Below, piece after piece: positions 45,684 through 54,485 of a DNA stretch of 64,000 bases (positions within the stretch are counted from its first letter, which is position 1; each line of letters starts with the position of its first letter). A model generated the notes under the pieces. That model had not been told where the DNA came from and did no database searches. It saw only the letters and a program-made list of their open reading frames with translations. The position numbers and the translations under genes were made by a program. This stretch comes from Sphingobacterium sp. UGAL515B_05 (GTDB lineage Bacteria; Bacteroidota; Bacteroidia; Sphingobacteriales; Sphingobacteriaceae): NCBI RefSeq assembly GCF_033097525.1, contig NZ_CP109907.1, forward strand, positions 3,906,001 to 3,970,000, in the 5' to 3' direction.

Positions 45684-48527
45684 ATGAATTACTTTAAAAA
45701 ACAACTCTATATCCTTTGTCTATTGGGCGTACTGGGCCAGGCAAAGCAGAGCTATAGTCAGCAGCTGCCGCTATTTAGCAAAGAAAGCAACAGCCTGTCT
45801 GGAGACTGGCTAATAGGAACTCCCCAGGCGAAAGCAGGGCTTTTCAAGACAAAAGAAGGTCATTTGGTCTTTTCCAATGGTTTGGTCAGCCGTACATTTA
45901 CGACTTTTCCAAATGTGGCCAGTATTGGTTTGGATGAATTGACTGGAAATACAGCATTTCTACGGTCGATTCGACCTGAGGCCAGCGTAACAATCGATGG
46001 GTTTACCTTTGATGTCGGCGGATTGGAAGGACAGAAGGTACATAATTATTTACTGAAAGAATGGATCCCGAGTTTAAAGGCAAACCCTATGGCTTTTAAA
46101 TTCCATGACTATAAAATTGAAGATACAAAACCCCGTTTTGGCTGGAAAAAGAGACCAAACTGGATGCCCAAAGATATGCCTTGGCCTGTGCCGGGCAAAG
46201 AGCTGACATTTACCTATACATTGGATCAGCAGGCGATCGATGCGCTTGCCGCAAAGAGCAAAAGTGACCAAAACAGGGCATTGCTGTTGGAAGATAAATT
46301 TCAGCATCTGGATTCCGGATGGAAGTTGATGGTTTCAAAATCACATGCGCGTAATTCCTTTGTCAATGAAGGAAAAGTGGGCGAAATTATGGCACTTGAA
46401 AATGCAGCTGTGTTCGCTGAAAGAACAGTTCCTCAGGAGGTAAAGGTACTCGTAGCCAAGATGAATAAAGGTACTGATCACTCCAACGATTGGGGATTGG
46501 GTTTTGGACTAAGCCTAACGAATGGTAATCCCAGGCTTTATTGGCGAGCAAGCGAAGGCAAGGTTGTTTTTTTTGATGGCAAACGCGATAACGGAACTTT
46601 CGATGTTGGTAAAGCCGATCAGCTATGGTTTAGATATGAAATAGCGGATAAAGAATTAGTGGCACAAGCCTCTTTGGACGGACAACAATGGCGTACTGTT
46701 GGTCATCTTCCACTAAAGTCGGGTGATAAGATACAACTGGTCCGTGTTGGAAAAATGGATCCAAACGGCGGGAATAAGGATGGTAAGGCTTCGACAAAGG
46801 AAGGTCGCTCCAAAATAGAAGGTTTTTGGGCATACGGTGATTTTCCATCCCAATTTGCAGGCGATCTGTCCAGTAAACTTGCTTATATGAAAAACGTTAC
46901 GGTACAGGTTCATTATGATCTTTATGATGACATGCCGATCTTTAGTAAGTGGATTACCGTGCAGAATCAGTCGGACCGAGAAATTGTGGTTAATAGCTTT
47001 AAGAGTGAGCAATTGGCTGTATTTGAGCCCGAAAGTTCGGTGGACCATAGAAGCCGTTGGTTATACCCTAATATCACCGTGGAAACAGATTATACATTTG
47101 GCGGTATGAGCGAGGAAGTCGTTTATTCCTCGAGTCTGGAGTGGAAAAAAGACCCGCTCTATACGACGCAGGTACACTACGACCGGGAGACACCCTGTCT
47201 GTTGGAAGTTGCACCTAAAATGGGGCCTGAACAACAGGTTGCCGCCGGTGCGGAATTTGCGAGTTATCGCGTTTGGGAGCTGTTGAACGATAGCTGGGAA
47301 CGGGAACGTAAGAGCCTTGGATATCGAAAAATGCTGCGCTCCATGGCGCCATGGGCAACTGAAAATCCAATATTGATGCATGTACGGAGTTCGGACAACA
47401 AGTCGGTGAAAAAGGCAATTGATCAAGCCGCGGAAGTTGGTTTTGAAATGGTGATTATGACCTTTTGGTCTGGATTCAATGCCGAAGATGATTCTCCCGA
47501 AAATCTCAAGCGTATGAAGGAGCTTGCTGACTATGCACATAGCAAAGGAATTGAACTTGGGGGCTATTCGCTCCTTGCCAGTCGGCATATTGATGCTAAA
47601 AATGACGTTGTGCTACCTGAAGGCATGCATCCTCGCTTTGGAAGTTCACCCTGTATTGAGAGTGAATGGGGGCAGGCTTACTTCAAAAAGCTGTATAACC
47701 TGTATGAAAGTTCGGGATTGGGCGTATTTGAGCACGATGGATCCTATCCTGGAGATTGGTGCTATTCCACCGATCACCCCGGGCATCATAATGAAAAAGA
47801 CTCGCAATGGAATCAGTTTAAACGGATCACTGATTTTTACAAATGGTGCCGTGAAAAGGGAATCTACCTGAATATTCCGGATATGTATTTCTTGAATGGC
47901 GGCAACAAGGTCGGGATGGGCTACCGTGAGGCAAACTGGTCGCTTCCGAGGGCACAACAGGAGATTGTGGAAAGACAGAATATTTTTGATGGTACCTGGG
48001 CAAAGGCGCCGTCTATGGGCTGGATGTTTGTTCCTTTGGTAGAATATCAAGGTGGGGGCAAAGAGGCGACGATCGAGCCTTTGAAGGATCACCTACCGCA
48101 TTACGAGCAACGGCTAGCCAACTTGTTTGGTGCAGGTGTACAGGCCTGTTATCGTGGACCACAGCTTTATGACTCCCCAGAGACGAAAAACGTAGTGGCC
48201 AAATGGGTGAATTTTTACAAGAAACACCGCGAAGTTTTGGACAGTGATATTATCCATGTGAGACGTCCTGACGGGATGGATTATGATGCTATTTTGCACG
48301 TGAATCCGGCTGGAAAAGAAAAAGGATTACTAATGATCTATAATCCATTGGACGAAGCGATAAAACGAAAAATTAAGGTCAACTTATATTATACCGGCCT
48401 GAAAGGAAATGTGCAAGTGGTTGAGCAAGATCAGAACAGTAGGACAATGCCATTAAATGCAGCCTCGGAAGCGATCTTTGAGGTTAATATACCGGCAAAA
48501 AGTCAAACTTGGTTTGTCATTAAGTAA
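45684..48527 (+). CDS. Secreted GH36-like (clan D) putative alpha-galactosidase with inserted concanavalin-type domain
   Basis: A 947-residue protein with a signal peptide ending near SYSQQ. The N-terminal supersandwich is interrupted at about residues 195-360 by a concanavalin/LamG-like domain (LEDKFQHLDSGWKLMVS, GLGFGLSLTNGNPRLYW). The barrel starts near 560 with MLRSMAPWATENPILMHV. The strand LGVFEHDGSYPGDW offers Asp685 as a likely nucleophile, and RQNIFDGTWAKAPSMGWMF carries further acidic residues. The family resembles clan-D enzymes (GH27/GH31/GH36) but lacks their usual KxD nucleophile phrase, so the exact family and sugar are uncertain. The last same-strand gene of the run, it ends before a strong hairpin. 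Confidence 0.72.
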   Translation: MNYFKKQLYILCLLGVLGQAKQSYSQQLPLFSKESNSLSGDWLIGTPQAKAGLFKTKEGHLVFSNGLVSRTFTTFPNVASIGLDELTGNTAFLRSIRPEASVTIDGFTFDVGGLEGQKVHNYLLKEWIPSLKANPMAFKFHDYKIEDTKPRFGWKKRPNWMPKDMPWPVPGKELTFTYTLDQQAIDALAAKSKSDQNRALLLEDKFQHLDSGWKLMVSKSHARNSFVNEGKVGEIMALENAAVFAERTVPQEVKVLVAKMNKGTDHSNDWGLGFGLSLTNGNPRLYWRASEGKVVFFDGKRDNGTFDVGKADQLWFRYEIADKELVAQASLDGQQWRTVGHLPLKSGDKIQLVRVGKMDPNGGNKDGKASTKEGRSKIEGFWAYGDFPSQFAGDLSSKLAYMKNVTVQVHYDLYDDMPIFSKWITVQNQSDREIVVNSFKSEQLAVFEPESSVDHRSRWLYPNITVETDYTFGGMSEEVVYSSSLEWKKDPLYTTQVHYDRETPCLLEVAPKMGPEQQVAAGAEFASYRVWELLNDSWERERKSLGYRKMLRSMAPWATENPILMHVRSSDNKSVKKAIDQAAEVGFEMVIMTFWSGFNAEDDSPENLKRMKELADYAHSKGIELGGYSLLASRHIDAKNDVVLPEGMHPRFGSSPCIESEWGQAYFKKLYNLYESSGLGVFEHDGSYPGDWCYSTDHPGHHNEKDSQWNQFKRITDFYKWCREKGIYLNIPDMYFLNGGNKVGMGYREANWSLPRAQQEIVERQNIFDGTWAKAPSMGWMFVPLVEYQGGGKEATIEPLKDHLPHYEQRLANLFGAGVQACYRGPQLYDSPETKNVVAKWVNFYKKHREVLDSDIIHVRRPDGMDYDAILHVNPAGKEKGLLMIYNPLDEAIKRKIKVNLYYTGLKGNVQVVEQDQNSRTMPLNAASEAIFEVNIPAKSQTWFVIK

Positions 48528-48567
48528 GTCGTTGGGCGAACGTTTCGGATCAAGATTTCAATTTTTT

Positions 48568-48608
48568 AAAGAGTCTTCTCATCATTATGATGAGAGGACT
48601 CTTTTTTT
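48568..48608. terminator. Strong hairpin between the convergent clan-D and GH43 genes
   Basis: A 17-bp stem with one G-T wobble (left arm AAAGAGTCTTCTCATCA) and a 3-base loop, followed by seven T residues on the + strand and a mixed AT run on the other. It probably ends the long enzyme operon. Confidence 0.85.
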
Positions 48609-48727
48609 GGACTTGAATTACGTGTTATTTTGTGTTCGACTTTATCGGATTGACAAGAATTCACCACATGTGTCTTTTCGGATCAGGTTTGTCGTCGTTT
48701 ACGCAATGGGATAAGCTATGCGATACG

Positions 48728-50503
48728 TTATTCAATATGGAGCAATTTTTTGTGCTGTTGCGAATGACCGTTTTCATTAAAAGCCTCTACCGAAAAATAG
48801 TAGTCCTGACCGCTGTTGAAACTACGGCCATCAAATTTGTTTTCATAGACCACGATCGCATTGTATAATTTGTCGGATTTAATGCCCCAACGGAGAATAT
48901 AACCTTTGGCATTTGGCGATGTCGGCCAATGTAGTGTAATCTGGCGACGATCTTTTGTATTGCGTTTTCCTGTCAAGGTGTTGATTCCCTGTGGTTTTTG
49001 ACCCAAACCATGACCGAATATTCGAAAATCATAAAGCGAAAATTTACCGGGGATCTCTTTCTTATTGGTCAGGCGGACATAACGTGCGTTGACTTTGCGA
49101 TCGAGGTTAAATAATTCATGCGGGTGATCTTTTGTGTTTTTGCTTTGGTCTATCAGTGGGAGCCATTTTTTGCCATCGCTGGAGTATTCGATCACATATT
49201 GGTAGCAATAAGACTGGGGTGCTTTAAGCTGGAAATCTTGATCGGCGAAATTCACCTGTAGGGCACGGATGGACATGTTCTTTTCGAGGTCAATCTGTAT
49301 ATATTCACCGATAGCGCCCGAAGCTGCCGACCACCAGCTTTCTATCCGTTCATCGTTAGCGTAAATTTTGGGGAATTTATCCAGTTCACTGGATACCTGA
49401 ATGGGCTTGTTTTGTGATAAAAGGTTGTACGGTAGAGAAAGATCTCGCTTCTCGAGATCGACTTTTGTATTGGGGATGTGAAAGGGGAGATCGGTATATA
49501 CCGTTTGCGCGTAAAGCTGACCTTCCTTGTCAAAAAATGCTGGAAAAAGACCGATACGTCGTTCAAACCAGTCTCGCACCGAAATTTTCATGGTCGCTAC
49601 ATGCCAATAGTTGCCCAGCTTGTCCTGAAAGGTATGTCCATGACCTGCGCCTGCAATAAAACCACCTGGTTTATAAGAAAAAGGACTATTGGCTTCATAG
49701 CGAAACGGTCCCAAAGGAGAATTGGCAGTGTAAACACCATCGGCATAACTTCTGAATTGCGTGCCCGGAGATGCGTATTGGAGATAGTACACTCCTTTGT
49801 GTTTAATCATTGTCGCCCCTTCGTTCCAACCTGGAGTTCCCAGTTCGTTATGCTCACCCTGTACTTCCCAGCCATATTGTTTTTCATGATGTTGAATCAA
49901 GACTTGTGGGGTACCAATGGGTTTGAAACCATCGTTAGGATCTACCTCCACGCCCATGATGGGATCAACGTTTGAACATCCCCAATACAGATAGACTTTA
50001 CCAGTATCGTCCTTGAAGAAGGCTGGATCTGTCATGCCAATGGTAAATTTGGTCGGTATGGGTTCCCACTGATCCTGATCAGGATTGGTTGTTTTATAAA
50101 TTTGGGGTTTTCCACCCGAAGCCAAAAAGTAAAGTGCACCATTGTAATTTAATACAGTAGGTGCATAAGCTTCAATGCTGCCAATACTTTTGCAAGGGAT
50201 ATACAGCCAGTCTTTTAAATCTGAGGAGCGCCAATATCCACCGGACTTCGACGCAAATAAATAATATTGGTCGTTGAAAAGCTCGATGATGGGATCTGCT
50301 GCTTCCCGTCTACTGGGACTTTCGGGCATAAAACGATATTCCAATGCCAAAGGATTAGCGATGATTTTTGTGGTCTGTTGTCCAAAAACAAGCCCAGAAA
50401 GAGCGCTTGTACCGAAAAGAATCGCTATAAAAGTCTTCCTGAACCTATTTTTGATTGCTGTTGCAGTTTGCTGTTTTATGGGTTTATCTATTGGCTTTTG
50501 CAT
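48728..50503 (-). CDS. Secreted GH43 enzyme with F5/8-type and fibronectin III domains
   Basis: A 591-residue protein. The signal peptide has a long basic start and ends near SGLVFGQQ (about 42). The propeller (about 60-350) carries the GH43 triad: Asp70 in REAADPII, Asp159 in GMTDPAFF and Glu228 in GWNEGATM. A discoidin or F5/8 domain (about 370-500, IQVSSELDKFPKIYANDE and YVRLTNKKEI) and a fibronectin III domain (about 505-591, ITLHWPTSPNAKGYILRWG) follow. It differs from the GH43 at 5950, which has the xylosidase-type sandwich; arabinose or galactose release would be equally possible. It is transcribed away from the frameshifted gene upstream on the same strand, 153 bases apart. Confidence 0.88.
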   Translation of the reverse strand: MQKPIDKPIKQQTATAIKNRFRKTFIAILFGTSALSGLVFGQQTTKIIANPLALEYRFMPESPSRREAADPIIELFNDQYYLFASKSGGYWRSSDLKDWLYIPCKSIGSIEAYAPTVLNYNGALYFLASGGKPQIYKTTNPDQDQWEPIPTKFTIGMTDPAFFKDDTGKVYLYWGCSNVDPIMGVEVDPNDGFKPIGTPQVLIQHHEKQYGWEVQGEHNELGTPGWNEGATMIKHKGVYYLQYASPGTQFRSYADGVYTANSPLGPFRYEANSPFSYKPGGFIAGAGHGHTFQDKLGNYWHVATMKISVRDWFERRIGLFPAFFDKEGQLYAQTVYTDLPFHIPNTKVDLEKRDLSLPYNLLSQNKPIQVSSELDKFPKIYANDERIESWWSAASGAIGEYIQIDLEKNMSIRALQVNFADQDFQLKAPQSYCYQYVIEYSSDGKKWLPLIDQSKNTKDHPHELFNLDRKVNARYVRLTNKKEIPGKFSLYDFRIFGHGLGQKPQGINTLTGKRNTKDRRQITLHWPTSPNAKGYILRWGIKSDKLYNAIVVYENKFDGRSFNSGQDYYFSVEAFNENGHSQQHKKLLHIE

Positions 50504-50656
50504 AATTTTCTCTTTCTAATAAAGACGATTGAAAGGGGTAGTTCCCTAAAATTTGCAATATACTTCCTGATGTCAAAAATGAAATAAATCCAGGATTTGA
50601 AATTTTCCATTGGACTATTTTATCCCTTTTTTGATTTCATCATAAAATGTTGTCAG

Positions 50657-51707
50657 CTACCTGCTGTCCTCTTTCTTGGGAGGCCAAGCAACAAACACGC
50701 CCGTTTCGAGTGTAAGTTCACCAGTTGCAGCATTATAACTATCCTTGGATAGGATAGGGATTTCACCGGCTACTTTACTTTGTTCGGGATTGTGTGTACG
50801 GTTATGGTAAGTCGGCACTTTTTCAAGCTTGACCAATTTACCATTGATGCGTAGGTTTTTTTGAATGATGGTTACTTTAGGCAATTTGTCGTATCGGATG
50901 ACATTCAACCCTTCGAGGTCCCGCGGTCTTTGGGCGAAATCGATAAAATATTTGTATTGCTCCAAGAACGATGTAATATGTTCTTTCATCTGGATCTTTT
51001 TACCTGGGAAGGCTAGGGATCCTACATTGACCACTTTTTTTGTGCTTAAATCTTCGACATACATGGTGACCCAGGTATGTTCATAATCGCCCCAGCTGAA
51101 ATAGGTTTCTTTGGGATTAATTGTATCTGGTACTGCTTTGCCAGCAATATAGCCTTCTTTTTTTAATGTGATGCGATAAGAACCTTTGTGCCAGCCTACG
51201 GTATTGCGGACACTGATAAAATCACCCTCCGCATCTGAACTGGCATAATATCCTGTAGTTTTTAATGCCTTTTTTGTCCGTTCAAACCAACGGGAAAAGA
51301 TGCCATTAAATTTGATATCCTCTTCTTTGCCTGTCTTAACACTGATGCCGCCACCTGCCGATTGAATACCACAATATAAAAGGATATTATTTAGGGATAT
51401 ATTAAAGGGTGAAATATAAAATGAATAGTGGTCGGGGATGTCATCTTTTACAATAATATCAATGGAAATAGAATGGAAATCATTGACGGCAGAGTCCAAT
51501 ACATAATAGGAATTGGTATAATGTAAAGGAGGTAAGATGAGACTGTCGGGATAGACATATTCCGTAGCCATCTTCTTCTTGAGTTCTTCATCTATACTGC
51601 TATTTTCATATTTTTTTTTTAAGCTCCTCTTTGGTTTGGGAAAAGGCCGTGCCACTGAATAAGGTAAGCGGTACAAGCACCGTCAAAATATTTTTTATCA
51701 ATTTCAT
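50657..51707 (-). pseudogene. Secreted protein of unknown function, signal peptide out of frame at an A10 run
   Basis: The ATG at 51707 opens a typical signal peptide (MKLIKNILTVLVPLTLFSG, cleavage near TAFSQ) followed by TKEELKKK. A run of ten A residues (T10 at 51611-51620 on the + strand) then shifts this frame into a stop. The body continues in another frame to 50657 for about 310 residues (YENSSIDEELKKKM and onward) with no methionine start at its front. Losing one A joins both parts into 349 residues. The body is beta-rich (ILLYCGIQSAGGGISV, SYRITLKKEGYI, FSWGDYEHTWVTMYVED) and faintly recalls DUF3472 proteins of PULs, which I cannot confirm. It may be a pseudogene, a slippage-controlled gene or a sequencing error in the run. 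Confidence 0.8.
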
Positions 51708-52029
51708 AAACAGTTTTAATTGTGTCTACCAATATACTTTTTTTTCTTTTGAGGTTAAAGAGCTAATTAACCAGCTGATTAAAATAATACAACAGGCGAA
51801 TCGTAAATCATTTTTGGCGAATTGTAAACGGTGGGCTGAATCTCTGGTCTAGTACTTTATATTTGGTTCCAAGAAATGCTAAAATGTAGATTGAAGCTTT
51901 TTCAAAGAAGGAAATAGGCGGTATTAATTCGCTAATTTGTTGTGTTGTAGGTGTATGTGGGGCATTTTAATTTTAATTGTCATAGTAGATAGTGCCTTAT
52001 ACTTAAGGTGAATGTTTTTCATAGGTAGT
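51708..52029. other. Gene-free region between the frameshifted gene and an orphan terminator
   Basis: About 320 AT-rich bases with no plausible gene on either strand. The promoter of the frameshifted secreted-protein gene should be in the left part. The + strand may encode a small RNA ending at the terminator at 52030-52066. Confidence 0.45.
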
Positions 52030-52066
52030 AAGCCGTAAAGGACTCCCCGTTCTTACGGCTTTTTTT
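52030..52066 (+). terminator. Orphan rho-independent terminator
   Basis: AAGCCGTAA pairs with TTACGGCTT (GCCGTAA at 52032-52038, TTACGGC at 52053-52059), with a 14-base loop and seven T residues. No + strand gene lies upstream within 3.5 kb that could use it. Confidence 0.75.
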
Positions 52067-52302
52067 GTTTACTGGCCATTTTCAGCGTGACTGGTTAGCA
52101 TATTGCTATATTTCATCGCTGTCTAGACTCTATCTTTTTTTGGTGGTTTGAGACTTGGAAAGAAAAAAATAAAAAAAGTCAAAATTTCTTTAGGACGTTT
52201 TGTTTTTCCCGTTGTCATCCTTGTATAAATGGAGATTTTGGCCGTTAAAGATCCATTTGCAATGCAACTACTATGAAATTTTAGCCTATTAATAAATTTA
52301 GC

Positions 52303-53070
52303 ATGGCACTGACTAATAAAATATTCCAGCAAAGTGAGATTGAAAGTTTTGAATTCAATCACAAAGTTTTAAAAAATTGCTCATTTATCGACTGTACGAT
52401 AAAGGGAAAAAATTTCATGAACTCCATGTTTCGTGATTGCAAGTTTATTCGATGTACGTTTGTGGACTGTAATTTTCAGTCTGTTGTTTTTCAGGAATCT
52501 GGGCTTTGGGTGGAAAGTACATTCGAAGCGAATGATTTTTCAAAAGCCATCATCGGAAATCTAAAAATTGAAAAGTCGTCATTTCTTCACAATACATTTG
52601 ACAAAACAACCTTTGACGGTACTGCTTTGGTGCACGTAGTTTTTAAAGGAAAGATCAATTCTTCGTGGTTCTATGGCATTCCTTTTACGGAAGATTTATA
52701 CTCCACCAATCTTTTTATTCTCAAAAAAGCAAAACCATTAAAGACCCCATTAGTCAATTTTGGTCATGCTGAACTGAAGGACGTTGTGTTTTCTCGAGGC
52801 TTAGATCTCTCTAGTACGGTTTTTCCAAACCAGGAACATCTTAAAATCATCAATAATCCAAGACGTTTTTTTGATAGTTTTCTCAAAAGGTCAAAAGAAG
52901 TATTTACGGATAATGAGTCGCTGGTTTTTTGTCGGGATCTGGTGGATAACGTATTGTATAAACCGGAAAATAGAGGGATGCCCATCCTATTGGTGGACTT
53001 AAATCAGTTTTATCCGTCGTTGAATGAAAATAGGGATCGCTTAATTGTTGATCTCCTGAAAGCAGGATAA
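52303..53070 (+). CDS. Pentapeptide-repeat-like protein
   Basis: A 255-residue protein with no signal peptide. Residues 15-125 contain repeats with Phe or Leu every fifth position (LKNCSFIDCTIKGKNF, FRDCKFIRCTFVDCNF, STFEANDFSKA, SSFLHNTFDKTTFDGT), the pattern of the right-handed quadrilateral beta-helix. The remaining 120 residues are not repetitive and include FFDSFLKRSKEVFTDN and LVDLNQFYPSLNENRD. Function is unknown; some pentapeptide proteins bind gyrase but nothing here shows that. It is a single-gene unit with its own terminator. Confidence 0.75.
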   Translation: MALTNKIFQQSEIESFEFNHKVLKNCSFIDCTIKGKNFMNSMFRDCKFIRCTFVDCNFQSVVFQESGLWVESTFEANDFSKAIIGNLKIEKSSFLHNTFDKTTFDGTALVHVVFKGKINSSWFYGIPFTEDLYSTNLFILKKAKPLKTPLVNFGHAELKDVVFSRGLDLSSTVFPNQEHLKIINNPRRFFDSFLKRSKEVFTDNESLVFCRDLVDNVLYKPENRGMPILLVDLNQFYPSLNENRDRLIVDLLKAG

Positions 53071-53100
53071 TCATATCATTCTATATATAATTGTTAGTGC

Positions 53101-53136
53101 AAAGCCGTTTAGAGTTCCCAGCTCTGGCGGCTTTTT
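53101..53136 (+). terminator. Terminator after the pentapeptide-repeat gene
   Basis: AAAGCCG/CGGCTTT outer stem and AGAG/CTCT inner stem, followed by a T run, 30 bases after the stop. Confidence 0.8.
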
Positions 53137-53220
53137 CGCTTCATCCTTGCTTATGGCATTGTTCGCTCTTGCTAGTGCCTTTGTTCGCTCTTGTTCCTGG
53201 TAGGCACTTACCTGAGATCT

Positions 53221-53250
53221 AGTGTTTACCTAGTGAACTAGGTAAACACT
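53221..53250. repeat. Palindrome with perfect 14-bp arms
   Basis: Arms AGTGTTTACCTAGT (53221-53234) and ACTAGGTAAACACT (53237-53250) are exact reverse complements separated by two bases. There is no T tract, so it is more like an operator or cruciform than a terminator. Confidence 0.8.
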
Positions 53251-53270
53251 AGGTGAACATTAGGTGATTC
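53238..53270. repeat. 11-bp tandem repeat array 1 (three units)
   Basis: CTAGGTAAACA, CTAGGTGAACA and TTAGGTGATTC lie end to end. The array overlaps the right arm of the palindrome. Confidence 0.75.
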
Positions 53271-53293
53271 ATAGAGATTTGGTCGATTATTTC

Positions 53294-53326
53294 CAAAAGC
53301 AGGGCAAAAGCAGGGCAGAAGCAGTC
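53294..53326. repeat. 11-bp tandem repeat array 2 (three units)
   Basis: CAAAAGCAGGG occurs twice in exact tandem and is followed by the variant CAGAAGCAGTC. The period equals that of array 1 but the sequence is unrelated. Confidence 0.8.
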
Positions 53327-53404
53327 CAGTCAAAAGGCTGTACAGGGGCCATAGCTGATGGCGGCGGTCAAAATACAACCTGCTGTATCATAGTTTTTTT
53401 ATAT

Positions 53405-53435
53405 TTTGTATATATAAGAAAATTAGGTATATTTA
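53405..53435 (+). promoter_or_regulatory. Probable Bacteroidota-type promoter of the PadR operon
   Basis: TTTG at 53405-53408 and TATATTTA at 53428-53435 are separated by 19 bases and match the -33 TTTG and -7 TAnnTTTG elements of the Bacteroidota primary sigma factor except for the last base. The start codon is at 53458. Confidence 0.45.
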
Positions 53436-53457
53436 GTTAATTGTTTAAGAGGAAAAA

Positions 53458-53796
53458 ATGAAAGATACGAAGTTATTAAAAGGCACTTTACAAACGATTA
53501 TTCTAAAGCTATTGTCTGGAACAAAAAGAATGTATGGCTACGAAATGACTCAACAGGTAAAACTCTTAACCGAAGGGGAGTTTATCCTGACGGAGGGAGC
53601 GCTCTATCCGGCATTACATAAGCTAGAAGCGGAAGGACTCCTGGATACAACAATCGAAGTAGTCGATGGAAGAGCAAGAAAGTATTATTCCTTGACCGTG
53701 AAGGGAAAAAAAGCTCAAGTAAGTAAAATGAAAGATGCGTTGACCTTTGTGGAGAAGTTGCAGGTTATCTTGAACACTAAACCAATTGTATCATGA
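53458..53796 (+). CDS. PadR-family transcriptional regulator
   Basis: A 112-residue winged-helix regulator. The family pattern is clear: LKGTLQTIILKLLSG, MYGYEMTQQV, the recognition helix and wing in LTEGALYPALHKLEAEGLL, and GRARKYYSLTVKGKKA. PadR proteins usually repress their own operon and respond to small ligands or cell-envelope stress. An AAGAGGAAA sequence before the ATG is one of the better ribosome-binding sites in the window. The gene overlaps the next one by four bases in ATGA. The palindromes and tandem repeats upstream are candidate binding sites. Confidence 0.92.
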   Translation: MKDTKLLKGTLQTIILKLLSGTKRMYGYEMTQQVKLLTEGEFILTEGALYPALHKLEAEGLLDTTIEVVDGRARKYYSLTVKGKKAQVSKMKDALTFVEKLQVILNTKPIVS

Positions 53797-54467
53797 CAGA
53801 AAAGAAATTGACCAAAGCGGAATTGGGTGTTCTAATGGATTTTATTCGTTCTAAAGGATATCCTTATGTTGATGTTCAGCTTGAAATTTTGGATCACTTT
53901 GCTTGTAAGGTAGAGGAACTGATGTCTTCAGATGCCAATATATCTTTCAATCGAGCCGTTGATCTCGCCTATGCCAATTTTGGACCGTCGGGCTTTGGAG
54001 GCATCGCAGCCAGTTATGAATTGAATCTGGAACGTAAACAGATCAATAAATTTCCTGCTGATTTTTTACAATTCGTCAAGCATTGGCATAGTGCAATTTA
54101 TATCCTGTACTTCACATTGTTCTATTATTTTGTGCCGCTCGATGCAGATGCTTTTTGGACGGGATTAAAATTAGGGATGATCGGTACACTGGTTTTTTAT
54201 ATTCCTGTATACGTGTTGCGGCATCGGCCTAGAGGGAGCAAATACTACGTTTATCGCAATTATCTTGGTTTAACGATACCGATTATGGTTTTGATCATTG
54301 GGTTGGTTTCTTCGGAATGGATCGTTAATTATATTCCTTTAGCTTTGTATCGTGTTGTTATTCTTATTTTTATGTATGTTGGATTAGGAATTTTGTATAT
54401 ATTTGAGAAGAATCTAAAGGCCATTGTCCGACGGGTAGATGAGATCGAAGTGCTGCACCAGAGCTGA
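53793..54467 (+). CDS. Membrane protein partner of PadR regulator (HAAS/DUF1700-like layout)
   Basis: A 224-residue protein. The N-terminal 95 residues are soluble and helical (LTKAELGVLMDFIRSKGYPY, VQLEILDHFACKVEEL, AVDLAYANFGPSGFG), resembling the HAAS signalling domains that follow PadR genes in many bacteria. Residues about 95-210 contain four hydrophobic helices. Such PadR-membrane protein pairs act in envelope sensing, which is inferred here from the layout. It overlaps the PadR gene and is followed after 18 bases by the lipoprotein gene. Confidence 0.75.
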   Translation: MTEKKLTKAELGVLMDFIRSKGYPYVDVQLEILDHFACKVEELMSSDANISFNRAVDLAYANFGPSGFGGIAASYELNLERKQINKFPADFLQFVKHWHSAIYILYFTLFYYFVPLDADAFWTGLKLGMIGTLVFYIPVYVLRHRPRGSKYYVYRNYLGLTIPIMVLIIGLVSSEWIVNYIPLALYRVVILIFMYVGLGILYIFEKNLKAIVRRVDEIEVLHQS

Positions 54468-54485
54468 CGATTAATTTTTTAAATT

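Larger units (their letters stand above)
53137..53457. other. Repeat-rich gene-free region before the PadR operon
   Basis: In 320 bases there are a 13-bp direct repeat (TTGTTCGCTCTTG at 53159 and 53181), a palindrome with 14-bp perfect arms (53221-53250), and two different 11-bp tandem arrays (53238-53270 and 53294-53326). No reading frame of note. The 3' end carries a probable promoter of the PadR operon. Confidence 0.7.

Noticed and set aside
48632..48868. Short + strand frame between the convergent clan-D and GH43 genes
   Set aside because: It runs antisense into the GH43 3' end and shows no protein-like features.
53238..53326. Short tandem repeats that could suggest a CRISPR array
   Set aside because: The units are only 11 bases, directly adjacent without spacers, and no cas genes are present.
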